Source: JBOFDK01 sp051656485 (GTDB taxonomy: Bacteria; Bacillota; Clostridia; Lachnospirales; Cellulosilyticaceae). From it: a DNA stretch of 64,000 nucleotides. How positions within the stretch are numbered: position 1 is the stretch's first letter; each line of letters opens with the position of its first letter. A model generated the notes under the pieces. It was not told the DNA's origin, made no database searches, and saw only the letters and a program-made list of their open reading frames with translations. The DNA is taken from contig JBOGBZ010000147.1 of NCBI GenBank assembly GCA_051656485.1, positions 1 to 64,000 on the forward strand, in the 5' to 3' direction. This document shows positions 1 to 7,145 of the stretch, piece by piece. A program made the translations under genes and the position numbers.

Positions 1-784
1 GATCCTTAGAGATAATAGGCTCATGATTGTTCTCTAGTACAATCCACTCTGATTTATCCTTCCATCGTCTATTCTGGTCCTTTACGTTATAACGATAGGT
101 ACCAATATAAAATGGGTTGTGTAAAATATCATTAATGGTCTTAGCGGTCCAGGTACCACCACGCTTAGTTGGCACGTGCTCCTTATTCAGGCGTACGGCT
201 ATTTTAGTGGTAGATTGCAACTCATCATAAAGGTTATAGATATACTTTACGATATTTGCTTCAAATTCATCCACCACAGGGAATTTAATTTCATCTGACC
301 ATTTATACCCCAGTGGCACAGTAGCGCCATTCCATTGCCCTTTTTCTGCACGTGAGAGCATCACTTGATAGACACGCTCACCAGTAAGTTTTCTTTCAAG
401 CTCAGCAAAGATTAAAATAATCTTAAGCATGGCTTCTCCCATGGCGGAAGAAGTGTCGAATTGTTCATTCTTGGATACAAAGGTTACACCATGCTTCTTG
501 ATCTCCTCGTACATAGTGGCGAAGTCTAGCAAGTTACGTGATACCCTGTCAATCTTCCACACGATGATATGGGTAAATTCCTTTTGTCTGACACGTGCCA
601 TCATATTTTGATAAGCAGGTCTATCCGTATTCTTAGCAGAGTAGCCAGCATCCTCAAAGATCTCATAATCCTCTATACCGAGTGCATATCTGCTATAGTT
701 CTCTAACTCCTTGCGCTGCATCGGCAATGAGTCCTTATCAATTTGAAAGTGTGTGGATACCCTTACATATAAAGCAGCTTTCAT
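1..784 (-). CDS. Large serine recombinase (phage integrase), C-terminus outside window
   Basis: Site-specific recombinase that probably integrates and excises the element. Translation from the ATG at 784-782 gives about 261 residues before the window edge. The resolvase domain starts MKAALYVRVSTHFQ, with S10 as the expected nucleophile, followed by FEDAGYSAKNTDRP, WKIDRVSRN and LIFAELER. After it comes the recombinase domain typical of the large serine family (GATVPLGYKW, then HNPFYIGTYRYN). The zinc ribbon/coiled coil would lie to the left of the window. A GGGAGG ribosome site precedes the ATG. Its outermost, leftward position is usual for integrases in clostridial prophages. Confidence 0.93.
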   Translation of the reverse strand, partial: MKAALYVRVSTHFQIDKDSLPMQRKELENYSRYALGIEDYEIFEDAGYSAKNTDRPAYQNMMARVRQKEFTHIIVWKIDRVSRNLLDFATMYEEIKKHGVTFVSKNEQFDTSSAMGEAMLKIILIFAELERKLTGERVYQVMLSRAEKGQWNGATVPLGYKWSDEIKFPVVDEFEANIVKYIYNLYDELQSTTKIAVRLNKEHVPTKRGGTWTAKTINDILHNPFYIGTYRYNVKDQNRRWKDKSEWIVLENNHEPIISKD

Positions 785-803
785 CTAATAACCTCCCTTT
801 TGC

Positions 804-815
804 AAACATATGTTC
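804..815 (-). promoter_or_regulatory. Near-consensus SOS (LexA) box upstream of the serine recombinase
   Basis: On the minus strand this reads GAACATATGTTT, one base from the Firmicute LexA core GAAC-N4-GTTC. It lies about 20 bases upstream of the recombinase start, where a promoter is expected. A perfect box occurs at ruvAB in the same window, so the host probably uses this operator type. Inference from motif only. Confidence 0.4.
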
Positions 816-852
816 TATCTGATGGTAAAAATAAATAGAGCATAGGCCCTAT

Positions 853-1146
853 TTATTCTTCGTCAGTATCATCATCTTCGTATTCATCTTCCTCATCATC
901 ATATGTAGAGTCGTCCGCATCTATACTATACTCTGAAGGATTAATCTTGATGGCAATATCTCTTATCATATTAGTCTGTATCGTTGCTTGATAATTGATA
1001 GATCGTAATAATTTTATCCCCTCATAAAAACCTATAAGTAGTAATCCAATAGCTATGCAAGGCACACCGACAACTAGAGGAATAAATATCATGCTTATTA
1101 CCCCAACAAATATAAAAATATATCCCATTATTGCTAAAAAAACCAT
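853..1146 (-). CDS. Small membrane protein with acidic tail
   Basis: 97 residues. The first ~45 form two hydrophobic segments (starting MVFLAIMGYIFIFVGVISM, then a glycine-rich VPCIAIGLLLIGF stretch). The last ~25 residues are almost all Asp and Glu. It lies between the recombinase and the ImmA-like peptidase in the leftward lysogeny operon, so a lysogenic or superinfection role is possible, but no family is recognised. Confidence 0.6.
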   Translation of the reverse strand: MVFLAIMGYIFIFVGVISMIFIPLVVGVPCIAIGLLLIGFYEGIKLLRSINYQATIQTNMIRDIAIKINPSEYSIDADDSTYDDEEDEYEDDDTDEE

Positions 1147-1159
1147 TATTTCATCCCCT

Positions 1160-1495
1160 TTACCCTAATAATAATTGTATGAGCTCTGAGTCGTCCTCAA
1201 ACTCACTGTGTTGCATGTCCATACCAATCACATACCCGCAGGTTGGTACATCCTCTACGATATGCTTCAGCTCATGAACAAATGTTTCAACTTGTGTTTT
1301 ATAGCTGATGTTTCCATTTAGTATTATGTAGTAACTTCCCTTCTTTGCCGAATGCACAAGCCCCCAGGCAGAAGAAGGAAAATCAAATGACACGTGTGTC
1401 CGTATATTGTAAGTGTTCATGACCTCGTGGAATGATATGTGCTCATCGAGTAGTGATCTTACCAGCGGATCACTGAGTAAGTGTGTCTTATGCAT
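1160..1495 (-). CDS. ImmA/IrrE-type metallopeptidase
   Basis: 111 residues with a zinc-peptidase helix FVHELKHIVED (H74, E75, H78). Short HExxH proteins next to an XRE repressor are typical of the ImmA/IrrE family, which in ICEBs1 cleaves the immunity repressor ImmR on induction. Two genes upstream lies the XRE repressor (2019-2414), its likely substrate. Only the minimal peptidase domain is present. The repressor-cleaving role is inferred from family and position. Confidence 0.8.
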   Translation of the reverse strand: MHKTHLLSDPLVRSLLDEHISFHEVMNTYNIRTHVSFDFPSSAWGLVHSAKKGSYYIILNGNISYKTQVETFVHELKHIVEDVPTCGYVIGMDMQHSEFEDDSELIQLLLG

Positions 1496-1531
1496 GTAAT
1501 CAACCCCTAGTTTATCTATTGTACATTTCTG

Positions 1532-2005
1532 TTATCTATTTAATTCAATTGCTGCAAGCATTTCCTTTAATTCGATAAAGTGCTTTTGTGTATTTTGTAG
1601 CATAAAGCAAATACTTTTCATCCCGTTGGTATTCGTTGAATAGTTTAATGTGCAGTAAATGTGCTTCTCAGGAGCACTGGCATTAAGTGCACTCATACCA
1701 CCTAATAGAGCACCAAGTACAAAACCTATTAATGGCGATATTACAAATACCACTAGATTAAATATAAAGCATACAATCCAACCCAAAATGCCGAATCCTA
1801 TAGCTCTGCTTATAGGTGATTTTTTAGCAACTGAAAATTCCTTTTCCTCATAAGTTAAAGATGTAATGCTTGAAATGTTTATGTGCGGATTTTTGCGCAT
1901 CGTATAAAGCACCAGCTTATCGTCTTCGACTATCAAATCAAACGTAGCACCTTCGGGTATATCATCCATACCAGTTAAATGCTTGGCATTTTCAATAAGT
2001 GCCAT
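1532..2005 (-). CDS. Hypothetical protein with central membrane segments
   Basis: 157 residues: a short N-terminal part rich in beta-type residues (FDLIVEDDKLVLYTMRKNP), a hydrophobic Gly-rich centre (about residues 66-106, probably two passes) and a C-terminal part ending in an amphipathic helix. The layout resembles small soluble-membrane-soluble proteins but no named family is recognised. It lies immediately downstream of the repressor gene and is probably cotranscribed with it. Confidence 0.6.
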   Translation of the reverse strand: MALIENAKHLTGMDDIPEGATFDLIVEDDKLVLYTMRKNPHINISSITSLTYEEKEFSVAKKSPISRAIGFGILGWIVCFIFNLVVFVISPLIGFVLGALLGGMSALNASAPEKHIYCTLNYSTNTNGMKSICFMLQNTQKHFIELKEMLAAIELNR

Positions 2006-2018
2006 ATCTAAATCCCCC

Positions 2019-2414
2019 CTACTCTATGCCTTCTTCGGCATCTTCAGCATCTTCTATCGCTTTTATTATCTTTATAATCTTTGATATATCTGCATCACTC
2101 ATAGGCTTTACCTGCTTAAAGAGTAGCTGCATATTTTCGCGTGCTTGCAATTCTTGTGCAAATTCTAGTAGTTCGGGGTCATCGGATACGGCTTTATCAA
2201 TACGTGTTTGACGTGGTAGGTCAGAATTTCCGAGCAAGTAATCTGCTGATACATTAAAAAAGTCAGCAAGTCGTCGTATAGCTTGTTGGTCTGGCTCAGT
2301 ACGTCCAGTTTCCCACGAACCAATAGTTTGTTGTGATACATCTATCAGCTCAGCAAGTGCACGTTGTGATAATTGTTTATTATTCCTAAGTTTTTTAAGA
2401 CGGTCTTTTAACAT
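2019..2414 (-). CDS. XRE-family lysogeny repressor (CI-like)
   Basis: 131 residues. The N-terminal 65 are a classic helix-turn-helix (LSQRALAELIDVSQQTIGSWE, then RRLADFFNVSADYLLGN). The C-terminal half is helical and acidic with no LexA-type peptidase domain, so induction would not be by self-cleavage; the ImmA-like gene two places downstream fits instead. It is divergent from the Cro-like gene at 2554 across a 139-base gap containing matching palindromes, the arrangement of a lysogeny switch. Confidence 0.9.
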   Translation of the reverse strand: MLKDRLKKLRNNKQLSQRALAELIDVSQQTIGSWETGRTEPDQQAIRRLADFFNVSADYLLGNSDLPRQTRIDKAVSDDPELLEFAQELQARENMQLLFKQVKPMSDADISKIIKIIKAIEDAEDAEEGIE

Positions 2415-2454
2415 TGTCCATCCCTCCTAAAAAGATACTACAACATAATGTGGT

Positions 2455-2482
2455 AGAATAAAATTAAATACTACAAAATCAA
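2455..2482 (-). promoter_or_regulatory. Leftward repressor promoter (candidate)
   Basis: On the minus strand TTGATT (2482-2477), 16-base spacer, TATTCT (2460-2455). Weaker than the rightward promoter. The operator at 2438-2456 overlaps its -10 and start region and the half-site at 2470-2480 lies in its spacer, which would allow autoregulation. Confidence 0.45.
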
Positions 2483-2492
2483 GTAAAAATAG

Positions 2493-2521
2493 TTGACAAC
2501 TACAAAATGTAGTAGTAATAT
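2493..2521 (+). promoter_or_regulatory. Rightward early promoter
   Basis: TTGACA (2493-2498), a 17-base spacer and TAATAT (2516-2521). The perfect operator 2499-2513 fills the spacer and the next one (2524-2540) covers the expected start of transcription, so repressor binding should block it fully. It drives the Cro-like gene and early region. Confidence 0.75.
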
Positions 2522-2553
2522 ATAACTACAAAACGTAGTTAAGAGGTGATTAA

Positions 2554-2781
2554 ATGAGTAAAAATCTTCTGGCATTAATTAGAGGTAATACACCACAGAA
2601 TGAAATGGCAAAACGCTTTGATGTATCACAACAAACATGGTCATCATGGGAAAAAGGACGTACTGCGCCTGATCTAAGTACTATGTTAGATATGGAAAAA
2701 GAATATGGGATTCCAATGGAAGTTATTTTTTTTGAAGAATCCAACTACAAAATGAAGTTAAAAGAAACAAAAACAGCGTAG
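2554..2781 (+). CDS. Cro-like XRE regulator
   Basis: 75 residues, nearly all a helix-turn-helix domain (NEMAKRFDVSQQTWSSWEKG, then LDMEKEYGIPMEVIFFE). It is the first gene of the rightward early operon and opposes the CI-like repressor. AAGAGGTGAT precedes the ATG. An operator-like sequence lies inside its own 3' end at 2743-2759. Confidence 0.85.
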   Translation: MSKNLLALIRGNTPQNEMAKRFDVSQQTWSSWEKGRTAPDLSTMLDMEKEYGIPMEVIFFEESNYKMKLKETKTA

Positions 2782-2790
2782 GAGGTCAAC

Positions 2791-3108
2791 ATGAACCAAC
2801 CAATCATATTAGGAATCTCAGCATTAGTTGATGCGTTTCATGACGTCGTAGTCGACAAGGTGGTTGACTTTAAAAGAGCAAATCCTGAAAAGGACATGAC
2901 GGAGTGTGAGGACTACAAGCAGGCGAAGCTTATTACTGATATGGCCAACTTGCTTAATGCCTACTACGGCATGGAGCAATACACTTTGGAAGACTTTATG
3001 AGCATCGCTGGTGATAACAAGGATGGATGTTGTGAAGATAGGGGGTGTGAGGATGAAGGAAAAAGTGTCCAATGTGAGACAGGAAGTTGTAAAGCAGAAG
3101 TTAGCTGA
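2791..3108 (+). CDS. Hypothetical early phage protein with Cys-rich tail
   Basis: 105 residues, with AGGAGG before the ATG. The N-terminal ~75 residues look helical and charged. The last 30 contain five Cys within an acidic context (GCCEDRGCEDE), possibly metal-binding. Its 3' end overlaps the next gene by 56 bases in another frame, which is unusual and could mean that one of the two termini is not used. No family recognised. Confidence 0.55.
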   Translation: MNQPIILGISALVDAFHDVVVDKVVDFKRANPEKDMTECEDYKQAKLITDMANLLNAYYGMEQYTLEDFMSIAGDNKDGCCEDRGCEDEGKSVQCETGSCKAEVS

Positions 3109-3226
3109 GTATGGCATACATGATAAAAAAGACCTGGACCGAGAGTTTTCAAAGATGAAGCCATTAAAGATAGGCTGCATGGTATCCCCCATTAAAGTTT
3201 TAGGGGATACCTTAAAAGCAGAATAG
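3053..3226 (+). CDS. Hypothetical small basic protein
   Basis: 57 residues from the ATG at 3053, preceded by a G-rich purine stretch (AGGGGGTGTGAGG). Lys-rich N-terminal helix (VSNVRQEVVKQKLAEYGIHD). The frame is open further upstream without a better start. It overlaps the preceding gene. No family recognised. Confidence 0.5.
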   Translation: MKEKVSNVRQEVVKQKLAEYGIHDKKDLDREFSKMKPLKIGCMVSPIKVLGDTLKAE

Positions 3227-3314
3227 GAAGGTGGTAAATCGAAAGGAAGAACAGAAGGGTAATACACAAAAGATAAGAATACTTTAATTCTACAAAAGAA
3301 GGGAATGAAAAGGA

Positions 3315-3776
3315 ATGAAGCACAATTACGGATTTATCTTTAAAAATAGCAGGGAGAATGCAGATTTGACACAGGAGGAAGCGGCAGAGCTGCTTGATAA
3401 GAGTATCAGGACTATTAGTGACTATGAGAACAACAAAACTCTTCCACCAGTGGATGTGATCTTGGACATGACAAAGGTGTATGAGGATGAGTTACTGCTT
3501 TTCAAACTTGCGGATCCGAAGCTTACATCAGTGCAAAACACAATGCCATCACGAGGGGTGCTTACGATGCTTGATGTGATTAACAAGGCTACGAAGTTAT
3601 CGAGTGAGCTTATAGCGATAGCCTGCGATGACAAGATAGAGGACCATGAGCTACATATTTTCAATGAAGGATGTGATATAGGGGACGAGATGATAAAAGT
3701 CGGCATGATCCTTAAGACCATGGATAAAAAAGGACATAAAAAAAGAACTACTGTCCTACCAGTAGCTCTCGCGTGA
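3315..3776 (+). CDS. XRE-family regulator with extended C-terminus
   Basis: 153 residues. Residues ~5-60 form a helix-turn-helix (LTQEEAAELLDKSIRTISDYE). The remaining ~90 are helical (NKATKLSSELIAIACDDKIE) and end in a basic tail. Third regulator of the early region; similar proteins occur in clostridial prophages between the switch and the recombination genes. Its target is unknown. Confidence 0.8.
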   Translation: MKHNYGFIFKNSRENADLTQEEAAELLDKSIRTISDYENNKTLPPVDVILDMTKVYEDELLLFKLADPKLTSVQNTMPSRGVLTMLDVINKATKLSSELIAIACDDKIEDHELHIFNEGCDIGDEMIKVGMILKTMDKKGHKKRTTVLPVALA

Positions 3777-3833
3777 AGCACTTAAGAAAAAAATCTAAAT
3801 ACATTATACCAAAGATTAGGGGGATGGACAAGC

Positions 3834-3938
3834 ATGGGGAAGAAATTACTTTATGTTTTAAATGAAGTTGGCATTGTCATGGTGCTTTTTGTAATCATGG
3901 TAATCCCAGTATTGGCAGTGTTGCTTTATGCAGAATAG
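3834..3938 (+). CDS. Tiny single-pass membrane peptide
   Basis: 34 residues starting MGKKLLYVLNEVG, then a continuous hydrophobic segment (IVMVLFVIMVIPVLAVLLY). A ribosome site AGGGGG lies 10 bases upstream of the ATG. Similar membrane peptides are common in phage early operons. No function can be assigned. Confidence 0.5.
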   Translation: MGKKLLYVLNEVGIVMVLFVIMVIPVLAVLLYAE

Positions 3939-3951
3939 AGGAGGTAGCAGG

Positions 3952-4128
3952 ATGATTCAATTAGGCGATTACCGATTAGAGCAAGATGAACCAACGCCAC
4001 TGCTTATATGTGATGGGTGTTGTGCTGATATTTATTTAGGTGAGTCTTATTACAAGATTGATGGTGAAAATATCTGCGATGATTGCTTGAAGGAGTATAT
4101 GAAGAGGTATAAGGAGGTAGCAGGATGA
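3952..4128 (+). CDS. Small zinc-ribbon-like protein
   Basis: 58 residues with two Cys pairs, CDGCC near residue 20 and CDDC near 45, about 22 residues apart, which fits a treble-clef or zinc-ribbon fold. The start at 3952 follows a GAGGTAGCAGG site, preferred over an upstream in-frame ATG at 3928. Its end overlaps the exonuclease start by four bases, so it is coupled to the recombination genes. Confidence 0.65.
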   Translation: MIQLGDYRLEQDEPTPLLICDGCCADIYLGESYYKIDGENICDDCLKEYMKRYKEVAG

Positions 4129-5054
4129 AAGCAATAAAGCTTGTTAGTACAAAAAATATGTCATATGAAGACTGGCTAAAGTGGAGAAAAAAGGGATTGG
4201 GTGGGAGTGAAGCGGCTACTGTTGCAGGGCTTAATCCATGGAGTTCACCTATTAATGTTTACTTAGATAAAACCAATGAAGAAGTTGATCCTATTCAAGA
4301 CAATGAAAGAATGAGAGTCGGGAGAGACTTGGAGGATTATGTAGCTAAACGTTTTGAAGAAGCTACGGGCTTTAAGGTAAGGCGTGAAAATTACTTGTTG
4401 CAGCATCCAGAGCATGATTTCATGCTGGCAAACTTAGACCGTGTTATTTGTGGTGAAAACGCCTTTCTTGAGTGTAAGACGACAGGGAGCTATAGTAAAA
4501 GTGAGTGGGAAGAAGGTATCCCTCTACATTATGAATTACAGTGCCTACATTATATGGCAGTTGGTGGGTTTGATTATTGTTATATCGCGTGCCTAATCGG
4601 TAATGAGAAGTTTGTTTGGCATAGAATAGGGCGGGATGAAGAAACAATTAACAACCTTATAATTGTTGAAAAGGCGTTTTGGGAGCAATACGTTATTGGT
4701 AATGAAGTACCTGAGCCTGATGGTAGTAATGAATATAGTGAAGTGATTAAGAAGAAATACAGTACGAGTGTGGATGAATCTATTGAACTTAATAGTGCAT
4801 TTGAGAAGAAGCTGGCTAGACGTGACGAGATTGAGGCTTTAACCAAAGAACTTGACAAAGAAAAGAAACAAATAGACCAAGAAATTCAAGTTGAAATGGA
4901 AATAAGTGAATCAGCTACTGTAGGAAATCGAAAGGTTACATGGAAGACGCATGAAAGAACTACAGTTGATACTAAGCGATTAAAAGCAGAAAAGCCTGAG
5001 CTTTACACGGCATACAGTCAGACAATCAATAGCAGAGTATTTAAGGTGAAATAG
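4125..5054 (+). CDS. YqaJ-family phage recombination exonuclease
   Basis: 309 residues. A lambda-exonuclease-like 5'-3' nuclease that resects double-strand ends for the RecT annealase encoded just downstream. Family signatures: GLGGSEAATVAGLNPW at residues ~25-40, ANLDRV (acidic metal ligand), ECKTTG (E-x-K catalytic pair) and HYELQCLHYM. The C-terminal ~90 residues form a charged helical region. The ATGA overlap with the preceding gene and the RecT neighbour support the call. Confidence 0.93.
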   Translation: MKAIKLVSTKNMSYEDWLKWRKKGLGGSEAATVAGLNPWSSPINVYLDKTNEEVDPIQDNERMRVGRDLEDYVAKRFEEATGFKVRRENYLLQHPEHDFMLANLDRVICGENAFLECKTTGSYSKSEWEEGIPLHYELQCLHYMAVGGFDYCYIACLIGNEKFVWHRIGRDEETINNLIIVEKAFWEQYVIGNEVPEPDGSNEYSEVIKKKYSTSVDESIELNSAFEKKLARRDEIEALTKELDKEKKQIDQEIQVEMEISESATVGNRKVTWKTHERTTVDTKRLKAEKPELYTAYSQTINSRVFKVK

Positions 5055-5066
5055 AGAGGTGATGAT

Positions 5067-5237
5067 GTGGAATTTAAGCATCTTATAAGGCTATATGATG
5101 ACTTGACAAGTTATATGGAACATCAATGTACTGGGTGTAATAGGTGCATGAGTACAGAAATAATATGCAATAAAATTGTCGAACTCAAAACAATAATAAA
5201 TCAAAGGATAAAGGAGATTGAGAACAATGGCGAGTGA
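5067..5237 (+). CDS. Small Cys-rich protein between exonuclease and recT
   Basis: 56 residues from a GTG preceded by GAGAGGTGAT. Contains CTGCNRC and a further Cys (TEIICN) in a helical background. It bridges the 12-base gap after the exonuclease stop and overlaps recT by 11 bases, so all three are translationally linked. The Cys spacing suggests metal binding. No family recognised. Confidence 0.6.
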   Translation: MEFKHLIRLYDDLTSYMEHQCTGCNRCMSTEIICNKIVELKTIINQRIKEIENNGE

Positions 5238-6027
5238 ACAAGCAAAAGGAGCTTTACAATCAAAAGCAAGTGGTGAAGTAAAGGTAAGTCCACAAAAAGG
5301 CATGCAACAATTGATGAAAGCAATGGCTAAAGAGATTGAAGCAGCACTACCAAGTATGGTAAGTAGTGAGAGATTTCAAAGGGTAGCACTTACGGCTTTT
5401 AGTGCAAATCCAGCACTTCAAAAATGTGAGCCAAAGAGTTTTATTGCTGCAATGATGCAGAGTGCACAACTTGGGTTAGAGCCTAATACGCCACTTGGAC
5501 AAGCGTACCTCATTCCGTATGGTACAAATGTACAATTCCAAGTAGGTTATAAAGGTATGCTTGAACTGGCACAACGTAGTGGGAAAATAAAAACAATTTA
5601 TGCTCATGCGGTTTATGATAAGGATGTGTTCGATGTTGATTACGGTCTAAATCAAGATCTTAAGCACAAGCCACTTCTGACCGGTGAGAGAGGAGGTGTT
5701 ATTGGATACTATGCGGTCTATCACACGGTAGATGATGGATATAACTTTGTATATCGAACTAAAGAGCAAATCCTAGAATTTGCTCAGGCTAAGTCTAAGA
5801 CATTTAAAAATGGTCCATGGCAAACAGATTTCGATGCAATGGCTAAGAAAACGGTTATTAAACAACTGCTTAAGTATGCACCAATTAGCATTGAACTACA
5901 GCAAGCAATTGCTCAAGATACAACAGTTAAAACAAATATTGACGCAGATATGAGTATTGTAGCCGATGAATCAGATTATATTGAGACAACGGCTGTGGAA
6001 GCACAAAACGATGTGCCAGCTGTATAA
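5227..6027 (+). CDS. recT: RecT-family single-strand annealing protein
   Basis: 266 residues from the ATG at 5227, chosen because GGAG lies 10 bases upstream; an in-frame TTG at 5218 is too close. Anneals complementary single strands during phage recombination together with the YqaJ exonuclease. Typical RecT features are FSANPALQKCEPKSFIAAMM, AQLGLEPNTPLGQAYLIPYG and FQVGYKGMLELAQRSG, then the conserved DFDAMAKKTVIKQLLKYAP near residue 200. The acidic variable tail is normal for the family. Confidence 0.96.
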   Translation: MASEQAKGALQSKASGEVKVSPQKGMQQLMKAMAKEIEAALPSMVSSERFQRVALTAFSANPALQKCEPKSFIAAMMQSAQLGLEPNTPLGQAYLIPYGTNVQFQVGYKGMLELAQRSGKIKTIYAHAVYDKDVFDVDYGLNQDLKHKPLLTGERGGVIGYYAVYHTVDDGYNFVYRTKEQILEFAQAKSKTFKNGPWQTDFDAMAKKTVIKQLLKYAPISIELQQAIAQDTTVKTNIDADMSIVADESDYIETTAVEAQNDVPAV

Positions 6028-6038
6028 AGAATAAACAC

Positions 6039-6066
6039 TAGGAGGTAGCCTGAAGGGCACCTCCTA
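6039..6066 (+). other. Hairpin between recT and the replication gene
   Basis: TAGGAGGT and ACCTCCTA form an 8-bp stem, extended by an inner GCC/GGC pair. No T-run follows, so it is not an obvious terminator. One arm contains a perfect AGGAGGT ribosome-site sequence that would be sequestered; it might modulate translation of the replication protein 22 bases downstream. Confidence 0.45.
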
Positions 6067-6088
6067 TGCACAAAGGATGTGACAATAG

Positions 6089-6949
6089 ATGAACTACCTA
6101 AGAGAAATAAACCTATTTTACGATTGGCTCGAAACTCATTCCGTTTCAGATTCGGTTATTGTCTTATGGCATGCGCTTATGCATATCAACAACAAGACTG
6201 GATGGAAACAAGAATTTGCGGTGGCCATATCAACCTTAGAGGTCAAAACAGGTTTAAAGAAGGGTGCAATACAGAGAGCGAGACAGACACTAAAAGATAT
6301 GGGTAGAATTGACTTCACAAGTCGAAAGGGTAACCAAGCAGCAATGTATAAAATAATCTCCTTAGAAGTGGACTATCGAGAATTTGCGGTCTTTAAAGAG
6401 CCACAAACCAATCCACAAACCAGTCCACAAACCAGTCCACAAACCAGTCCACAAACCAGTCCTATTAATAAAATAAACTATACTAAACCAAAAGAAACTT
6501 CTTCATCGTCTTCAAAAGAGCATGACGAGGACGACGACACCAAAAGTATAGCTTTTAAATTTTACGAGGAAAACATCTCAAAGCTTAAACCTTACGAGAA
6601 GTCCTTACTTGATAAGTTGATTACCACGCATGGTGAAGAGTTGGTGATACATGCAAGTAAAGCAGCGATAGAGAATAAGGCTACAAGTATCAAGTACATA
6701 GTTGCGGTATTGGATGACTGGAAAAGTAAAAACTTAACCAGTGTTGAGGCAGTCATCCAACATGAGGAGAACTGGCAGCGGAATAAGACAGGCAGCAACG
6801 TAACACCGATTACTAAAAACAAGTCGTTCACCAGTATGTATCAACACGACTGGGACTTGGACGAATTAGAGACGATGGCATCAGAGCGAATGGATAGAAG
6901 TCTAGAAGAGTATCAATCAAGTAAAGCAGCAATGGTTGGAGGCGAGTAG
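6089..6949 (+). CDS. DnaD-like phage replication initiator
   Basis: 286 residues. The N-terminal ~100 form a winged-helix-like region (SVIVLWHALMHINNKTGW, LEVKTGLKKGAIQRARQTL). A low-complexity linker follows, with five Pro-Gln-Thr-(Ser/Asn) repeats (residues ~105-124) and Ser/Asp-rich sequence. The C-terminal domain carries the DnaD/DnaB_2 signature (IKYIVAVLDDWKSKNL, EENWQRNK). Such proteins load host helicase at the phage origin; no helicase loader or DnaC homologue is seen nearby. The linker DNA itself is an iteron array. Confidence 0.85.
   Translation: MNYLREINLFYDWLETHSVSDSVIVLWHALMHINNKTGWKQEFAVAISTLEVKTGLKKGAIQRARQTLKDMGRIDFTSRKGNQAAMYKIISLEVDYREFAVFKEPQTNPQTSPQTSPQTSPQTSPINKINYTKPKETSSSSSKEHDEDDDTKSIAFKFYEENISKLKPYEKSLLDKLITTHGEELVIHASKAAIENKATSIKYIVAVLDDWKSKNLTSVEAVIQHEENWQRNKTGSNVTPITKNKSFTSMYQHDWDLDELETMASERMDRSLEEYQSSKAAMVGGE
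6401..6460 (+). repeat. Five 12-bp direct repeats, candidate replication origin
   Basis: Five contiguous copies of CCACAAACCAGT (the first has AAT instead of AGT at its end) inside the replication gene, followed by AT-rich DNA (TATTAATAAAATAAACTATA). Because 12 is a multiple of three, it encodes the repeated PQTS linker. This copies the layout of lambda gene O, in which origin iterons lie within the initiator gene. Confidence 0.7.
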
Positions 6950-6953
6950 GGGT

Positions 6954-7145
6954 ATGAGTACACAAGAGATAAATACCACAATCATTTGGGCAGAGGAGCT
7001 GGCAAACAAACACAACTTGGGTGTGAATGTGATTATTAATGCATTTGTAACTGCTAGATCTGAACTAGGTGATAGTGATAAAGCGAAGAGGTTAGTTGAA
7101 CAGGAGTTAGAGGAACGTCACAAGAAGCTGGGGTGTGCATCATGA
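6954..7145 (+). CDS. Hypothetical small phage protein
   Basis: 63 residues from the ATG at 6954, preceded by GTAGGGGT. Mostly helical and charged (TTIIWAEELANKHNLG, KAKRLVEQELEERHKKLG). Follows the replication gene by 4 bases and overlaps the next gene (ATGA). No family recognised. Confidence 0.6.
   Translation: MSTQEINTTIIWAEELANKHNLGVNVIINAFVTARSELGDSDKAKRLVEQELEERHKKLGCAS

Larger units (their letters stand above)
2438..2540. promoter_or_regulatory. Repressor operator array of the lysogeny switch
   Basis: Three palindromes share the half-site ACTAC: 2438-2456 (CTACAACA-TAA-TGTGGTAG, one mismatch), 2499-2513 (ACTACA-AAA-TGTAGT, perfect) and 2524-2540 (AACTAC-AAAAC-GTAGTT, perfect). A half-site ACTACAAAATC lies at 2470-2480. 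They sit between two divergent XRE genes and overlap both inferred promoters. Binding by the repressor and/or Cro-like protein is inferred. Confidence 0.8.

Noticed and set aside
429..611. 60-codon open frame on the plus strand
   Set aside because: Antisense to the well supported serine recombinase; no ribosome site.
6401..6460. Short tandem repeats resembling a mini CRISPR array
   Set aside because: Contiguous 12-bp units without spacers and in frame with a coding sequence; no cas genes nearby.
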